A stretch of DNA of 55,611 nucleotides, from positions 1-55,611 of IMG/VR virus record IMGVR_UViG_3300035670_000261; one strand, 5' to 3'. This stretch comes from a virus. Numbering within the stretch: the stretch's first letter is position 1; every line of letters begins with the position of its first letter. The position numbers and the translations under genes were made by a program. The notes beneath the pieces are model-generated. The model saw nothing but the letters and a program-made list of their open reading frames with translations, made no database searches and was not told where the DNA came from. Positions 1-10,100 of the stretch are shown here, one piece after another.

Positions 1-195
1 GGTGGTGTTGTAAAAGATATTGTCGATAGATATACGTTCGACTACATTCAGGGCTCATCCGTTGTAGCGGAGACTACTGATCTTGCCGGCGTGTTATATC
101 ACGATGCAGCCGAAAGCAATGACGAGCCCGCATTCTATTGGGGCGATACTACGTATGATTTTACGGATAGCTTCAACTCCCGCTATCTAAATACT
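1..195. repeat. Terminal redundancy, left copy
   Basis: These bases recur at 55417-55611 with a single difference: G at 69 against C at 55485. The difference falls in the third position of an Ala codon (GCG/GCC), so both copies encode the same protein. The reading frame of the tail gene runs across the join without a shift. The simplest reading is that the window is a complete circular or circularly permuted genome opened inside a gene, with the mismatch reflecting population variation. Confidence 0.93.
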
Positions 196-1191
196 ATACT
201 TGAGTCTGATGATTACGACCCGCCGCCCAACGATCTCAAGGGCCTGAAGACGATTCAAAATAACATTCTGTGCGGGTTTGTGGGCAATAGACTTTTCTTC
301 TCAGAACCAAATAAGCCGCATGCTTGGCCGTCTGATTACGAGAAGGTAGTCGATTTCGATATCGTAGCCGTCGAGCCTATAAGCAGCATTGGCGCAATCG
401 TTCTGACCAAAGGCTACCCGTATCTAGTAGATGGTAGCGATCCGGCTGTTCTAACTATTCGCCGTGTCGACGCGCTGTATCCATGCGTAAGTTCTAAAGG
501 TGTGGTGCCAATGAGCTATGGCATCATCTACCCGACGTACGAAGGACTAGCTGTATACTCCCCAACCTCCGGACCGAGGCTTATTACAGGTGCGCTATAC
601 GAACAGGATTCATGGTCGCTGTCATTCGACCCGAAGACGGTTGTCGCGACTTACTATAACGACAGTTATCTTGCTTCGCATTCAGCTGGCGGATTTGTAT
701 TTCAATTCGACCAGCAGACGGGCGGCATCTTCGTCGACATTGACCAGACGTTTGTGGCCGCTCATGCGGATAGTCTGAATACAAGGGTCTTCTTTGCGCA
801 GGATAATACCGGTAACGTATATGAGTGGGACGATCTTTCGCAGCCAAGCCAGATTGCAGAGTGGAAATCCAAAGTCCTGATAACCAAGGATTACATAAAT
901 CTAGGCGCTGCCAAAATTATAGCTGATTACGGAAGTACTCTTCCCACCTGGGATTTGTGGGATACAAACTGGGAAAATAACACCACGACTACCTGGGGCG
1001 AGGCGACTAATCTTACGTTTAATATGTGGGCTAATAAGTCGCTTGTGTTCTCTACTACTGTAACATCTGGCCAGACGTTTAGATTACCTACCGGATACCG
1101 CACCGATACTTACGAAGTTGGTGTCGTTACACCGGTGCGCGTACGCTCTATTCATCTGGCCGAAACGCCGCTTGGCCTGAAAGAAATCTGA
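1..1191 (+). CDS. Tail nozzle-like protein, C-terminal part (continues from 54160)
   Basis: The frame is open from base 1, so this is not an independent gene. It is the last 396 residues of the tail protein that starts at 54160; joined across the redundancy the product is 815 residues. That length and its place after the adaptor genes fit the T7 gp12 / P22 gp10 type of tail-tube or nozzle protein. The visible sequence is rich in Tyr, Trp, Asp and Gly with short beta-strand patterns, as in these beta-propeller-like tail proteins. The GTG at 91 is an internal Val codon and not a start. The next gene begins on the stop of this one (1191). Confidence 0.8.
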   Translation, partial: GGVVKDIVDRYTFDYIQGSSVVAETTDLAGVLYHDAAESNDEPAFYWGDTTYDFTDSFNSRYLNTILESDDYDPPPNDLKGLKTIQNNILCGFVGNRLFFSEPNKPHAWPSDYEKVVDFDIVAVEPISSIGAIVLTKGYPYLVDGSDPAVLTIRRVDALYPCVSSKGVVPMSYGIIYPTYEGLAVYSPTSGPRLITGALYEQDSWSLSFDPKTVVATYYNDSYLASHSAGGFVFQFDQQTGGIFVDIDQTFVAAHADSLNTRVFFAQDNTGNVYEWDDLSQPSQIAEWKSKVLITKDYINLGAAKIIADYGSTLPTWDLWDTNWENNTTTTWGEATNLTFNMWANKSLVFSTTVTSGQTFRLPTGYRTDTYEVGVVTPVRVRSIHLAETPLGLKEI

Positions 1192-1553
1192 TGGCTACTC
1201 GAACTCCACAGCGTCTGTTTGGCGCGCTGCCACAGCTACCGACAACTGATAATGTTGCCTTGAATCAGTGGTGCAGTGCCGTGACGCAGCAACTCCGGGT
1301 GCTGACGGCCAACGCTGGGGATAACGCCCTTCCGGCAAGAGCAATCGTGCGAGCGGACGTTACGGTGGCCGTACCCGAAACTACAATTAAAGCATGTAGC
1401 GCCACGGGTAGCGCGATCAATATAAGCGGTGCTTTGGCGGCTGAAGGTACGGACCATGCGCAGCTTGTCTCCGATGTCAAACAACTAGTAGCCGATGTGA
1501 ATAGACTACAAGCCGCTGTTAAGCTACTAACTAATCAGCTTAAAGGAGCATAA
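1191..1553 (+). CDS. Small structural protein with C-terminal coiled coil
   Basis: A 120-residue protein whose ATG overlaps the stop of the tail gene by one base, so translation is probably coupled. The last 35 residues form an amphipathic helix (heptad pattern around SDVKQLVADVNRLQAAVKLL) suited to trimerisation. The middle is Ala/Val/Thr-rich. I do not recognise a family. Position between the nozzle protein and the ejection-protein block suggests a minor tail or needle component, but this is inference. Confidence 0.6.
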   Translation: MATRTPQRLFGALPQLPTTDNVALNQWCSAVTQQLRVLTANAGDNALPARAIVRADVTVAVPETTIKACSATGSAINISGALAAEGTDHAQLVSDVKQLVADVNRLQAAVKLLTNQLKGA

Positions 1554-1555
1554 TC

Positions 1556-2413
1556 ATGGGTATTACTCCTATCTCTCTTACGCAACGTGTTCAAGCTGCT
1601 CGGGTAAGGGCCGCACCTGCTAATGTTGTGGCCGGGTCTAACAATGCTGGAGTCATTAGACCGCCGACTATCCCTGGCTCTCCGGTGCCCCGCTCCGGCG
1701 GTGTTATGCCAGAAGGTGGCGCAGCTGCTTTGGGAGCCATGATGCCAAATCCGTTTAGCAATCTGGCCACGACGTCTATGTACCAGCAACCGGACGTATC
1801 GCAGATTCCTATGGGCACGTTCCAAGAGGGCGGCTTTGTAGGTCCGGGTGGTATGCCGATGCAAGGTGGTATGCCAATGCAAGGTGGTATGCCCCAACCG
1901 GTGCAAGCTGGTATGCAGATGCAACAAATGCCGCAGATGCAGCAACAACCGCCTATGAACCCGCAAATGGTTCAGATGCAGGTGCAGGAAGCTATCAACA
2001 ATAACCCGCAGACAGTGGCCCAAGTTAGGCAAGCCATTGAGCAAGCCATGGCCAGTGGTGAACTGACTGCGCAAGAACTCCAGCAGGCAACTGAGTTAGC
2101 TACGCTGGTGCTAAGCAATCCTAGTATGTACCCACAAGTCCGCGCCTTCGCTATTCAGAACGGTCTGGCTGGCGAAGAAGATTTGCCGATGGAGTACGAC
2201 CAAGGACTGGTTATTGCTCTGCTTATCGCAGGCAAAGTTATGCAAACCGGCGGCATGCAGACGTTTGAATTTGGCGGGCAGGTCGCCGGGCAGATGAATT
2301 CCCCGGTGCCAATCATGGCCCATGAAGGCGAGTATGTAATCCCTAAAGAAGTTGTTATGCGTAAGGGCACGGATTTCTTCGATAAAATGGTAGGTCCGAA
2401 GCAGCCTAAATGA
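1556..2413 (+). CDS. Met/Gln-rich virion protein with EGEYVIP motif
   Basis: 285 residues with AAGGAG 8 nt before the ATG. Residues about 95-140 are low-complexity Met/Gln/Pro/Gly, including the tandem GGMPMQ, repeated at DNA level as an 18-bp unit near 1850-1900. A helical Gln/Glu-rich part follows. Near the C-terminus is AHEGEYVIPKEVV, a short motif shared by many phage tape-measure and minor virion proteins whose function is not firmly known. Context (between nozzle and ejection proteins) suggests a virion or tail-assembly protein. Confidence 0.6.
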   Translation: MGITPISLTQRVQAARVRAAPANVVAGSNNAGVIRPPTIPGSPVPRSGGVMPEGGAAALGAMMPNPFSNLATTSMYQQPDVSQIPMGTFQEGGFVGPGGMPMQGGMPMQGGMPQPVQAGMQMQQMPQMQQQPPMNPQMVQMQVQEAINNNPQTVAQVRQAIEQAMASGELTAQELQQATELATLVLSNPSMYPQVRAFAIQNGLAGEEDLPMEYDQGLVIALLIAGKVMQTGGMQTFEFGGQVAGQMNSPVPIMAHEGEYVIPKEVVMRKGTDFFDKMVGPKQPK

Positions 2414-2880
2414 CAAATGAAACTGTAGATACCCAAGTAGACTATGAGCCAATACTGCTTGGAACGCAGGAGCTACTTAACTATTACTGGCCCGCAATAG
2501 CATGGCAGCTTGAACGCTGTGTAGATAAAACCATGCGCGGCGAAGTAACGGTCGAAGATATCTATGACGCTGTTCTTAGGGCTGCAGCTGTTCTGTTTAT
2601 CGTCGGCAGAAAAACTGAAGAAGGGCCGGACGTTAAACTAGTCGTAGTGCTTGAGCCGGTAATTTATCCTCGCTTTCAGGCTATGAATATACTAGCATTG
2701 GCCGGTGAGAACCTAAACGATTTGCACGACCGCTATTGGAAAGCGCTGTGCGGCTGGGCCTACATGAACGGGGCCAGAGCTTTCGAAGGTTACGTATCCC
2801 CCGCTATGTTTAGGATCGTAAATAAATTCGGTTTTCATCAGGATAGTATATTTATCCGAATGCCCCTGACGGGAGAGTGA
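2410..2880 (+). CDS. Putative GNAT-like protein of the podovirus ejection block
   Basis: 156 residues, overlapping the preceding stop by ATGA. The pattern of beta-strands and helices (residues 55-75 VLFIVGR, then VKLVVVLEPV, then a Gly/Glu segment leading to a helix and GFHQDSIFIRM at the end) resembles the acetyltransferase-like small proteins that P22/Bcep22/T7-type podoviruses encode just before their internal virion proteins. No catalytic residue can be assigned by eye. It may be a morphogenesis factor rather than a real acetyltransferase. Confidence 0.5.
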   Translation: MTNETVDTQVDYEPILLGTQELLNYYWPAIAWQLERCVDKTMRGEVTVEDIYDAVLRAAAVLFIVGRKTEEGPDVKLVVVLEPVIYPRFQAMNILALAGENLNDLHDRYWKALCGWAYMNGARAFEGYVSPAMFRIVNKFGFHQDSIFIRMPLTGE

Positions 2881-2881
2881 A

Positions 2882-4096
2882 ATGCACATCCAGTACGTCG
2901 CGCCAGCTCCGGGGGAGTACCCCGAACTGACCGAAGAGGCTTCAGGCAAGGGGCTGAAAAAAGGCCTTGGCGCTATTCTAGGTGTCGTGGTTAGCGCGTT
3001 TATCCCTGTAGTGGCTCCCCAGATTTTTGGCGCTCTCACTACTTCGCTGGGTCTTAAAGGCGCATTAGGGGCCGCCCTCACTAGCACGGCAGGAAGGGCT
3101 ATTGGAAGCGCACTGACAGGTGCTGTCCTCGGCGGCGCAACGAGCGCTCTTACCGGCGGTGACTGGCGTCAAGGTGCTTTGATGGGGGGCATCGGTGGCG
3201 GACTCGGCGGGCTGCGGGCTCCTATAGCTAGACCTGTCGCGGGGCCAACTCCAGGTCTTCCTCTTAAAACAGCGGGTATAGCGCCGACATTGACTACTTC
3301 TCCAGTGGCAGCGCCGGGTCAGCCGGGTGGTGGACCCATTGATCTCACGACGCCGACGGTACCGGATAGTAAATTTGCTAATATTGGTACTATCGACGGT
3401 GTTACTAAGGCCCAAGATATTGCTAATATAGCGGCAGGTAAAGGCCCGGTTGCCGCGCCTGCTCAAGCTCCGGTGGCTGCGCCTATGAGTACAACTGCTA
3501 GAGTAGCTGCACCGGGCGTCGGAGCAGGAGGCGGTATTACCGAACAACTTACCGGCGCTCTTGGGAGAGCGGTTCCTAATATTGTTGCAGGCGTAGCAGC
3601 TCAGTATTCTGGAGCGGCGGAAGAAGCCGAACTTGCACGAAGGTCCAGGGAAGAACAATACCGCTTGGCGCAACAAGCTTATGCTAGACAACAGGAGCTG
3701 GCTGCAAAAATCAGGGCTCTCGGCGACCGAAATGATCCTGAAGCACTGGCGACGCGTGCTGCTGTCCAACAACAATTAGCAGCGTTGAGAGCTACCCAAC
3801 AGACTGAGCGCGAATTCGCAGGTAGAGGGTATAATGAAGAACGCCTCAGAGGTATTCGGCGTCGTGGTAAACTAGCCGGAGCACGAGCCGCAGGACTTGG
3901 CGCAACGCAAGCAGCTGCTGGGGGTTCAGCGGCACAAGCGCAAATATATGGAACCGCCGCAGGACTATATGGCCAGACTCCACCTGCGTATGAGCCGACG
4001 CAATCAGTTAGTAATGTCGCCGGCAGCCTTGGCAATCTTGCTGGCGGGTTGTTTTACAATACAAACCAACCGGGCAATTTGTGGGGAGGGGGGTAA
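2882..4096 (+). CDS. Probable internal virion / DNA-ejection protein
   Basis: 404 residues. The N-terminal part (about 20-110) is Gly/Ala-rich and hydrophobic with several possible membrane-inserting helices (LGAILGVVVSAFIPVVAPQI and following). The middle is Ala/Pro/Val-rich and probably flexible, residues 245-330 form a charged Arg/Gln/Glu coiled coil, and the C-terminus is Gly-rich. This arrangement is typical of podovirus proteins that leave the capsid with the DNA and form an envelope conduit. It is followed 3 bp later by the first M15-like protein. Confidence 0.6.
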   Translation: MHIQYVAPAPGEYPELTEEASGKGLKKGLGAILGVVVSAFIPVVAPQIFGALTTSLGLKGALGAALTSTAGRAIGSALTGAVLGGATSALTGGDWRQGALMGGIGGGLGGLRAPIARPVAGPTPGLPLKTAGIAPTLTTSPVAAPGQPGGGPIDLTTPTVPDSKFANIGTIDGVTKAQDIANIAAGKGPVAAPAQAPVAAPMSTTARVAAPGVGAGGGITEQLTGALGRAVPNIVAGVAAQYSGAAEEAELARRSREEQYRLAQQAYARQQELAAKIRALGDRNDPEALATRAAVQQQLAALRATQQTEREFAGRGYNEERLRGIRRRGKLAGARAAGLGATQAAAGGSAAQAQIYGTAAGLYGQTPPAYEPTQSVSNVAGSLGNLAGGLFYNTNQPGNLWGGG

Positions 4097-4099
4097 ATC

Positions 4100-5830
4100 A
4101 TGGCCAACTTTATCGATTACCTCGGTCTTACAGCCCCTGGCGTAATAGAAGGACGAGCAGCTAGACAGACTGAAGATATCAATCGGCTCCGTATTGCGGA
4201 GGCACAGCGCGCTGCGCGCCTAGCTGCACAAACCGAAGAGATGAACGCGGCGATTGCGCGGCAACTTCAGCCTATGAGTCTAGGAGGTCTACGCCAGCCG
4301 CAACCCGATGAAAGCCGGTATACCGCTACGCTGACTGAAAGGCCTGCTGCGGATACTGCGCCGGCTACTGCGCCTGCTGCAGCTACTGCGCCGGCTATTG
4401 CGCCTGCTACTGCACCTGCTGCGGCTACCACGCCTGCTGCGCTTTTTCGGTTTGGCGGGGCAGAAAGCTGGCGATTTGAGCCGCCGCAAGAGCCGGTACA
4501 GCCAGTGCGAGAACTAACGGCTTTACAAGCAGTGCGGTACAACAGATATCGCGAAGCGTTCCGACAATACGCCCTCGGTGAAGCAAGTATAGAAGTCGTA
4601 CGTCGAGCTAGAGATGCTGCAATACGTACCGGCGCTATAACTGGTACACCGTCTGCGGGTGAAACAGTCCGAGAGCGGCGCAGAGGCCGTATTACTGCTC
4701 CGCTTATTCCTGAATCACAAGCCCCCGCCGCTGCTCCCGCTGGCAGCGTGCTCCCAACTGCTAGTGATATAGATTGGCAAAACATAGGCATACAAGGGTT
4801 TCGTCTTACAGAAGGTGTACGCCAAGAAGGTGAGCGACCACAGGGCGGCGCTCCGGCTTCGCAGCATTATATGTCGCAGGGCGGCACTGCTGTAGATTTT
4901 AATATCGGCCCGCCGGGAAATATATTAGTACCGAATGCACAGCAAGAGGCGCAGATACGCCAGCAACTGGCAAACCATATTGGCGTGCCCGTTGAACAGC
5001 TTCGCGGCGGTTTTACGCAGCGAGGGACTGCACCACATTTTCATTATGAATGGGGTCCGCAGAACGGGCAAGCAGCACGAGCCGGACTAAGTGCTGCAGC
5101 AAGTCTAGCCACCTCTCCTATTTCGCAGCCATCGGGGGATGATGAGTCCGATCTTGCAACGCTTCGGTTTAGAGGAGCCAACAATATAATTCCGCAGGGC
5201 ATGCAGTTTGCGGATATGCAGGCTAATGCTTTAGCGCAAGTATACAACACGCTGCTATCTTATGGGCGTGGAATGGAAGCCCTTGGCGTGCTGGATCAAA
5301 TGGCGCAAGCGCATAATCAGATCGAAGCCTTGTCTCTTGAACAAGATGTTTTTGCAGCAATTGCCGGCGATCTTCAACCGCTGGCCCAACGACTGGCTAA
5401 CGCTACACAGTCTAATATTGAGGTTAGTGATAACGGCGACGGTACCTACACGTTCTTTCAAGACAACGAAGAAGTAGGCACAGCCACAGCCTCGCAATTT
5501 ATCACAATGTCTAGAGCTTTGTTGGACCGGCAATTCAGACAAACTCAGGCTGAAGTCGCTGCCCAACGTGCAGAACGACAAGCAGAACTCGCTGGAGAAC
5601 TGCAACTAGCTTATTTAACCGGGGCGATAGATATAGAAGAAGCACGTATTCGCGCTGCTGCCGCGCAAGGCGGATTTGAAATCACAGATTTTACAGACGC
5701 CGAGGGAAATACGGTAGTAGCAGTTATCGATAGAAGAACCGGACGTACAGTAAGGGTTGATAGGTATGGCGAAGTGCCCGGTCCACGCGGCACAAGTACG
5801 TACGGCGTAACACAAATTCCTGCGGGTTAG
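4100..5830 (+). CDS. Virion protein with M15-like zinc peptidase domain
   Basis: 576 residues. An N-terminal helix is followed by an Ala/Thr/Pro low-complexity linker (about 80-115). At 245-320 is a segment like D-Ala-D-Ala carboxypeptidase/M15 peptidases: SQH at 254-256, GTAVD ending at D266, and a terminal HFH at H313/H315, i.e. the S-x-H...G-x-A-x-D...H-x-H layout, though H256 to D266 is three residues longer than the usual spacing. The rest is helical and Gln/Ala-rich. I infer a virion-carried peptidoglycan cross-link peptidase that aids DNA entry, or the functional endolysin. Confidence 0.65.
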   Translation: MANFIDYLGLTAPGVIEGRAARQTEDINRLRIAEAQRAARLAAQTEEMNAAIARQLQPMSLGGLRQPQPDESRYTATLTERPAADTAPATAPAAATAPAIAPATAPAAATTPAALFRFGGAESWRFEPPQEPVQPVRELTALQAVRYNRYREAFRQYALGEASIEVVRRARDAAIRTGAITGTPSAGETVRERRRGRITAPLIPESQAPAAAPAGSVLPTASDIDWQNIGIQGFRLTEGVRQEGERPQGGAPASQHYMSQGGTAVDFNIGPPGNILVPNAQQEAQIRQQLANHIGVPVEQLRGGFTQRGTAPHFHYEWGPQNGQAARAGLSAAASLATSPISQPSGDDESDLATLRFRGANNIIPQGMQFADMQANALAQVYNTLLSYGRGMEALGVLDQMAQAHNQIEALSLEQDVFAAIAGDLQPLAQRLANATQSNIEVSDNGDGTYTFFQDNEEVGTATASQFITMSRALLDRQFRQTQAEVAAQRAERQAELAGELQLAYLTGAIDIEEARIRAAAAQGGFEITDFTDAEGNTVVAVIDRRTGRTVRVDRYGEVPGPRGTSTYGVTQIPAG

Positions 5831-5834
5831 TATC

Positions 5835-7139
5835 ATGGATGACAGATTTAATCTCAGAGAGTTTTTGTTTCCGACGAGCCGCGTGAACCAGCGAGAAACA
5901 GAACGAGCCGTCGAGCGCGAACAAGCTGTTGCAAGGGAACGGCAAGGGCTTCCTTCTTTGGAAAGTTTGCGCGCACGCATGCCTGCGTCTGACCCAAGAT
6001 TTGCTAGTACTTTTACGAATTCGCAGCTGCGCGATATGGGTTTTACACCCACTGAAATAACACAGATTTTAAATCAAGGGGTTGCCGGGGGTAGGTTTGG
6101 TAATATGCCAAGCCCTAGACTGCAAGCCACGCCGGCAAGACCGAATACTGATAATACAAATATGCCGGCGAGTACGTTTCTAAACGCACGTCCAGAGAGT
6201 GACGCGTATAGAAGAGTAGTCGGAGTCGCGCAAAGGGCCGATACAAATACTGATATACCACCAAGTATGGCGGCTGCTTTAGATACGCCGCAAGTTCAAA
6301 GCTATATGGCTGGCGTATCACGCGGGTATCGCCCAATGCCCCCGGAGAGAGCTACGGCTTATTTAGCAACAAGCGGAAATCCCAGCAATCTTAGCTACCC
6401 CAATACTCTTTCTGATGATGAGCTAAGGCAAGCCGGTTTTGGTAGAACAGAAATAAACTTGATAAGACAACGAGCCCCGCAGCAAGAATTTATATCGGGG
6501 CGGAATCCGAGGGCAGGTGTAAGAATAGAGCAGGTAGCTTCTCGCGGAAACGTAGAACCTGTATCTATGTCCCCTGTTTCGGCGACTACAGCCCGAGCTA
6601 CACCGGGATACCTTGATATGGTTGCTCAAGCATTTGATCGTAGGCAGCGAGAATCGAGAGATATAATACCTAATGCAGAACTAACCGGCCCTAGAGCTGG
6701 TTACAGAACCCGTGCGATGTCAGAAAGCTTAAGGCGCGGTGGGTATGGTGCTGAGTTGGGTGGGTTTCACGAGCAAGGTCGTGCGTGGGATTTAAGATAC
6801 GTAGATAATAATGGAGTGGAGCGCCCGTGGACAATGCGTCGGGTTAACCAAGCAATACAGGACTTTGAAAATAATACCGGGCTACGTGTGATAAGACCGC
6901 AACAAACAAATGTACCGGGTCAAATAGGCGTAGTAGAGACCGAAAGTACTTATGTAAGCCCTGTCCATGGACAACTTCATTTGGTTTGGGAGCTGCCGGA
7001 AGAACGCACAAGCTTAGAAGGATTCGGTGCAATTGGGTCTATCGAAGACCCGCGTATAGCATTACGCACAATAGGGCTTGCTGGAAGTCCGGATGTACGT
7101 GCACAAATAACTAGTTCGCAACCGGCTCGACCGCGATAG
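5835..7139 (+). CDS. Second virion protein with M15-like peptidase motif
   Basis: 434 residues, 4 bp after the previous gene. The N-terminal 270 residues are Arg/Pro-rich and of no recognised fold. Residues 285-390 carry GYRT, then H312EQGRAWD319 (exactly H-x6-D as in M15 peptidases), then H378GQLH382 followed by LVWE. The motif order matches Zn-binding His/Asp/His of M15 enzymes. It differs strongly in sequence from the neighbouring M15-like protein, so this is a divergent pair and not a recent duplication. AT content looks a little higher than in the flanking virion genes. Confidence 0.6.
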   Translation: MDDRFNLREFLFPTSRVNQRETERAVEREQAVARERQGLPSLESLRARMPASDPRFASTFTNSQLRDMGFTPTEITQILNQGVAGGRFGNMPSPRLQATPARPNTDNTNMPASTFLNARPESDAYRRVVGVAQRADTNTDIPPSMAAALDTPQVQSYMAGVSRGYRPMPPERATAYLATSGNPSNLSYPNTLSDDELRQAGFGRTEINLIRQRAPQQEFISGRNPRAGVRIEQVASRGNVEPVSMSPVSATTARATPGYLDMVAQAFDRRQRESRDIIPNAELTGPRAGYRTRAMSESLRRGGYGAELGGFHEQGRAWDLRYVDNNGVERPWTMRRVNQAIQDFENNTGLRVIRPQQTNVPGQIGVVETESTYVSPVHGQLHLVWELPEERTSLEGFGAIGSIEDPRIALRTIGLAGSPDVRAQITSSQPARPR

Positions 7140-7148
7140 GAAATAATA

Positions 7149-10100
7149 ATGGCAAGAGAACCTAGATCATCTGCGTTTGCGAGCCCAACGCTGCAAGCGA
7201 CTGGCTTAGGTTTACCTAGCGATCCGTACAGTATGTTCGATACGTCGACTACTGATATCGGTATGGCCGGACTTCGTACTGAGTCTATTCCTGACTATGC
7301 TGGACTTATTCGCCAGCAAGGGCAGGCGGCTATTGATAGTTTCTCTGCGCCGATGGCGAACACTGGATCACAGCTATCGCCTAGTATCTTCTATAGCCCG
7401 TCCACGCGCCGGCTTAATGTCGGCGGCTTTGAGTTTTCTGAAGAAGACGCGGCAAGCGCGCTTCAGTCCGAGCAATATCTAGGCCGACCGGCTACGCCAT
7501 CTGCGGAAGCAACTGACTGGTATGCGCTCCCTGAAAGTGCGTACTCTTCGTACATCGAAAGCGTGCGTAATCCAACGCGTGGCGAGTTGTTTAGCCGTGG
7601 GTTCCAGCGTGGCGTGCTGGGCATGCAGACACTGCTAGGTTCGGGGCTGCAATTTGCCGGTGCCGAAGAAGCCGGTGCGGGACTTGTTTCCGATGCAGCG
7701 CGCCAGCTGCAAATGTATGAGCCGTATCAACGGCAGTTCACAGACATCGACGATCCAAGCGAAGCAATCGACTGGGCAGTATCCTCTTTCGGTGAGCTGC
7801 TTCCGAGCGTGATTGAGTCTGGTGCTGTCGCTCTTGGTGGCTTTGCTGCCGGTACTGTTGGCGGCGGTGGCAATCCTCTCGTTGGCGCTGGCGCTGCTAT
7901 CTCTGGACTAGTTGGTCGACAAGCGTGGAGGCAAACCGCGCTTCAAGCTGCGCGTACATATGCGGCGCGGCGCGCTGCAGGCGATGCTCCACGGGTAGCG
8001 CTGCAAGCTATCGGTCGAGAAGGTCGAGACGCATTGCGCCAAGCGTCAGCACTGGGTGCGCTGACGGTCAACAATTATATGACCGGTGTAGCAGATACTT
8101 ACAACGAGCTGCGCCAGAGCGGTGCTGACCCTGCTGACATAGAAGCTCGCATGTTGTCGGCCTTCGCAGGTATTCCTTACGCCGCTTTCGAGACAGTGCC
8201 AGAAGCGTTGTTGATGGATCGCCTGCTTGGCGGGCGCTTCCTGTCTAACTTCCGTGGCCAACCACTTCGCCGAGTTGCTGCCGGCGCTGGTGCTGGTGCG
8301 GGTATCGAAGCTCTTGCTGAGGCTGGGCAAGAAGCCACTGTGCTTGGCGCATCGTCGCTGTTTAACAATCGCGAATTCCTCACTGACGAGAACCTTGCGC
8401 GGCTTGTGAATTCTGCTGCCGCTGGCGCTCTTGGCGGCGCGATCTTCGGCGGTATCGGTGGTGTCACTGCGCCATCTGATCCTGTTGATGTTCTCAACAA
8501 TCCGTCGCCTCCGCCACCTCCGCCGCCTCCATCTGAACCCGGCCCTGGCATGGGCGGCTTTGAGTTTGAACAGCCTTTTCCTGTCGAACCGCCGCCTCCT
8601 CCGCCAGAGCCTTTTGTGTTTACGGGCGATGTAGCAGAAGCGCCGACCGAATTTACCCCTTCGCCTGGATTAGGTATGGCTCCCGGTGCTGCGCGTTTGC
8701 GTAGAGCCGCTGCGCAACCAACTGCACAACTCGATCTGCGCCGGCCACTGAGGACCGGTGAAGGCCCCGGACTTCCGCTTGAACCTCCTGCGCAGCGCAC
8801 TGCTGAAGGCTATTTTGAGCAACGACCTGATATTCAGGTGGAGCAGTATTACCAAGGAGTCGACCGCAATAATCTCTACCGTGGTGATGTATCGCCACGC
8901 GAAGCTGCGATACCGCCGAGAGGAGCAGGAGCGCTACGAGCTGGGCCTAATCGCCGTGGGGGTACGGTTGTAGCTATTCCTCCTGCTACGCAGCCAAGGC
9001 AAACGGTATCGGCAACGCCGGAGCCTACACCTACGCAAGTAGCTCCGTTATCTATTATTCCATCGCCGCCGATCCCTCCTCCACTGGGTATGAGGCCGAC
9101 CACTATTAATCTTCGTCGTGGTAGGAAGCCCGCGACTCCTAGCGGCAAACAGCGTATCAAAAAAACCGTGGCGCTGAAGCCGGAATACTTTACTGGCCGT
9201 ATGCCGCAGGCTGTCACAGACTTTAAAAACGAGATCGAAGCCACGCCAGAAGCAGAACGTTCGGCGATCCAGCTCGCGTGGCTTGGAGATTATGACCGCA
9301 TGGCGGCGGAAGCTGCCGCACAACAAGTACAGGAAGGAGAGTCGAATGCCGCTCAAGAGCCAAGCCCAACGCAGGTACCTGTGGGCGAACAACCCGAAGC
9401 TCGCAAGAGAATTCGAAGAGGCAACGCCAAACAACCGGAAGCTGCCGGAGCGCGTGACGAAGGGCAAGCTGAACCGGAAATCAACGAAGAAAAAGTAGTA
9501 GACGCAGTTATTGCCGCGTCTCAAAAAGCCGAAGGAAAAGAAAAAGAAGCCGCATTACGTTCTATGCGCGCTGTGATCTCCAGTAAAAAACTAGGATTGA
9601 CCCAAGCCGAAAAAGACGAGGCGGCCCGCCGATTAGGTGTACCGCCAATGCAAACACCAGAGGCACGTGCTGCCAGGGGTAAGGCGTTCGTAGACCAAAA
9701 AGCACGGGCTGCGGCACTTTGGAACGATGTGTCTAACACTGCTTTTATCAAAGCAGTAGACAATGTATCGCGCGCTAGGAACGATGAGTCGCGCGCAAAA
9801 GCGCAAAACGAACTCATAGATTTTATTCTACAGAACAAAGATTTTGTGGATGCGTGGGCAACGCATTACAAAGGGCCGGATGGTAAGCGTCGCAAACGTA
9901 GAGAAAACCAAGCTGATATTATTCAAGCCACACTGGAAGAAATAAATCGCAGGGAGAACATCAAACCTGCGCCGCCAACTCCGGATGCACAGCGCCCACC
10001 GCTTAATTATGGTGTGGCGCGGATGTATATCCAGCGCTTGGTCAGTAAGATCAGTAAGAACCTGCGCAACCACATTGGTGTCCACCGTAACTGGGATGAC

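Noticed and set aside
1-195. T7-type direct terminal repeat
   Set aside because: It lies inside a tail gene and the two copies differ by one base; a circular map with assembly overlap fits better.
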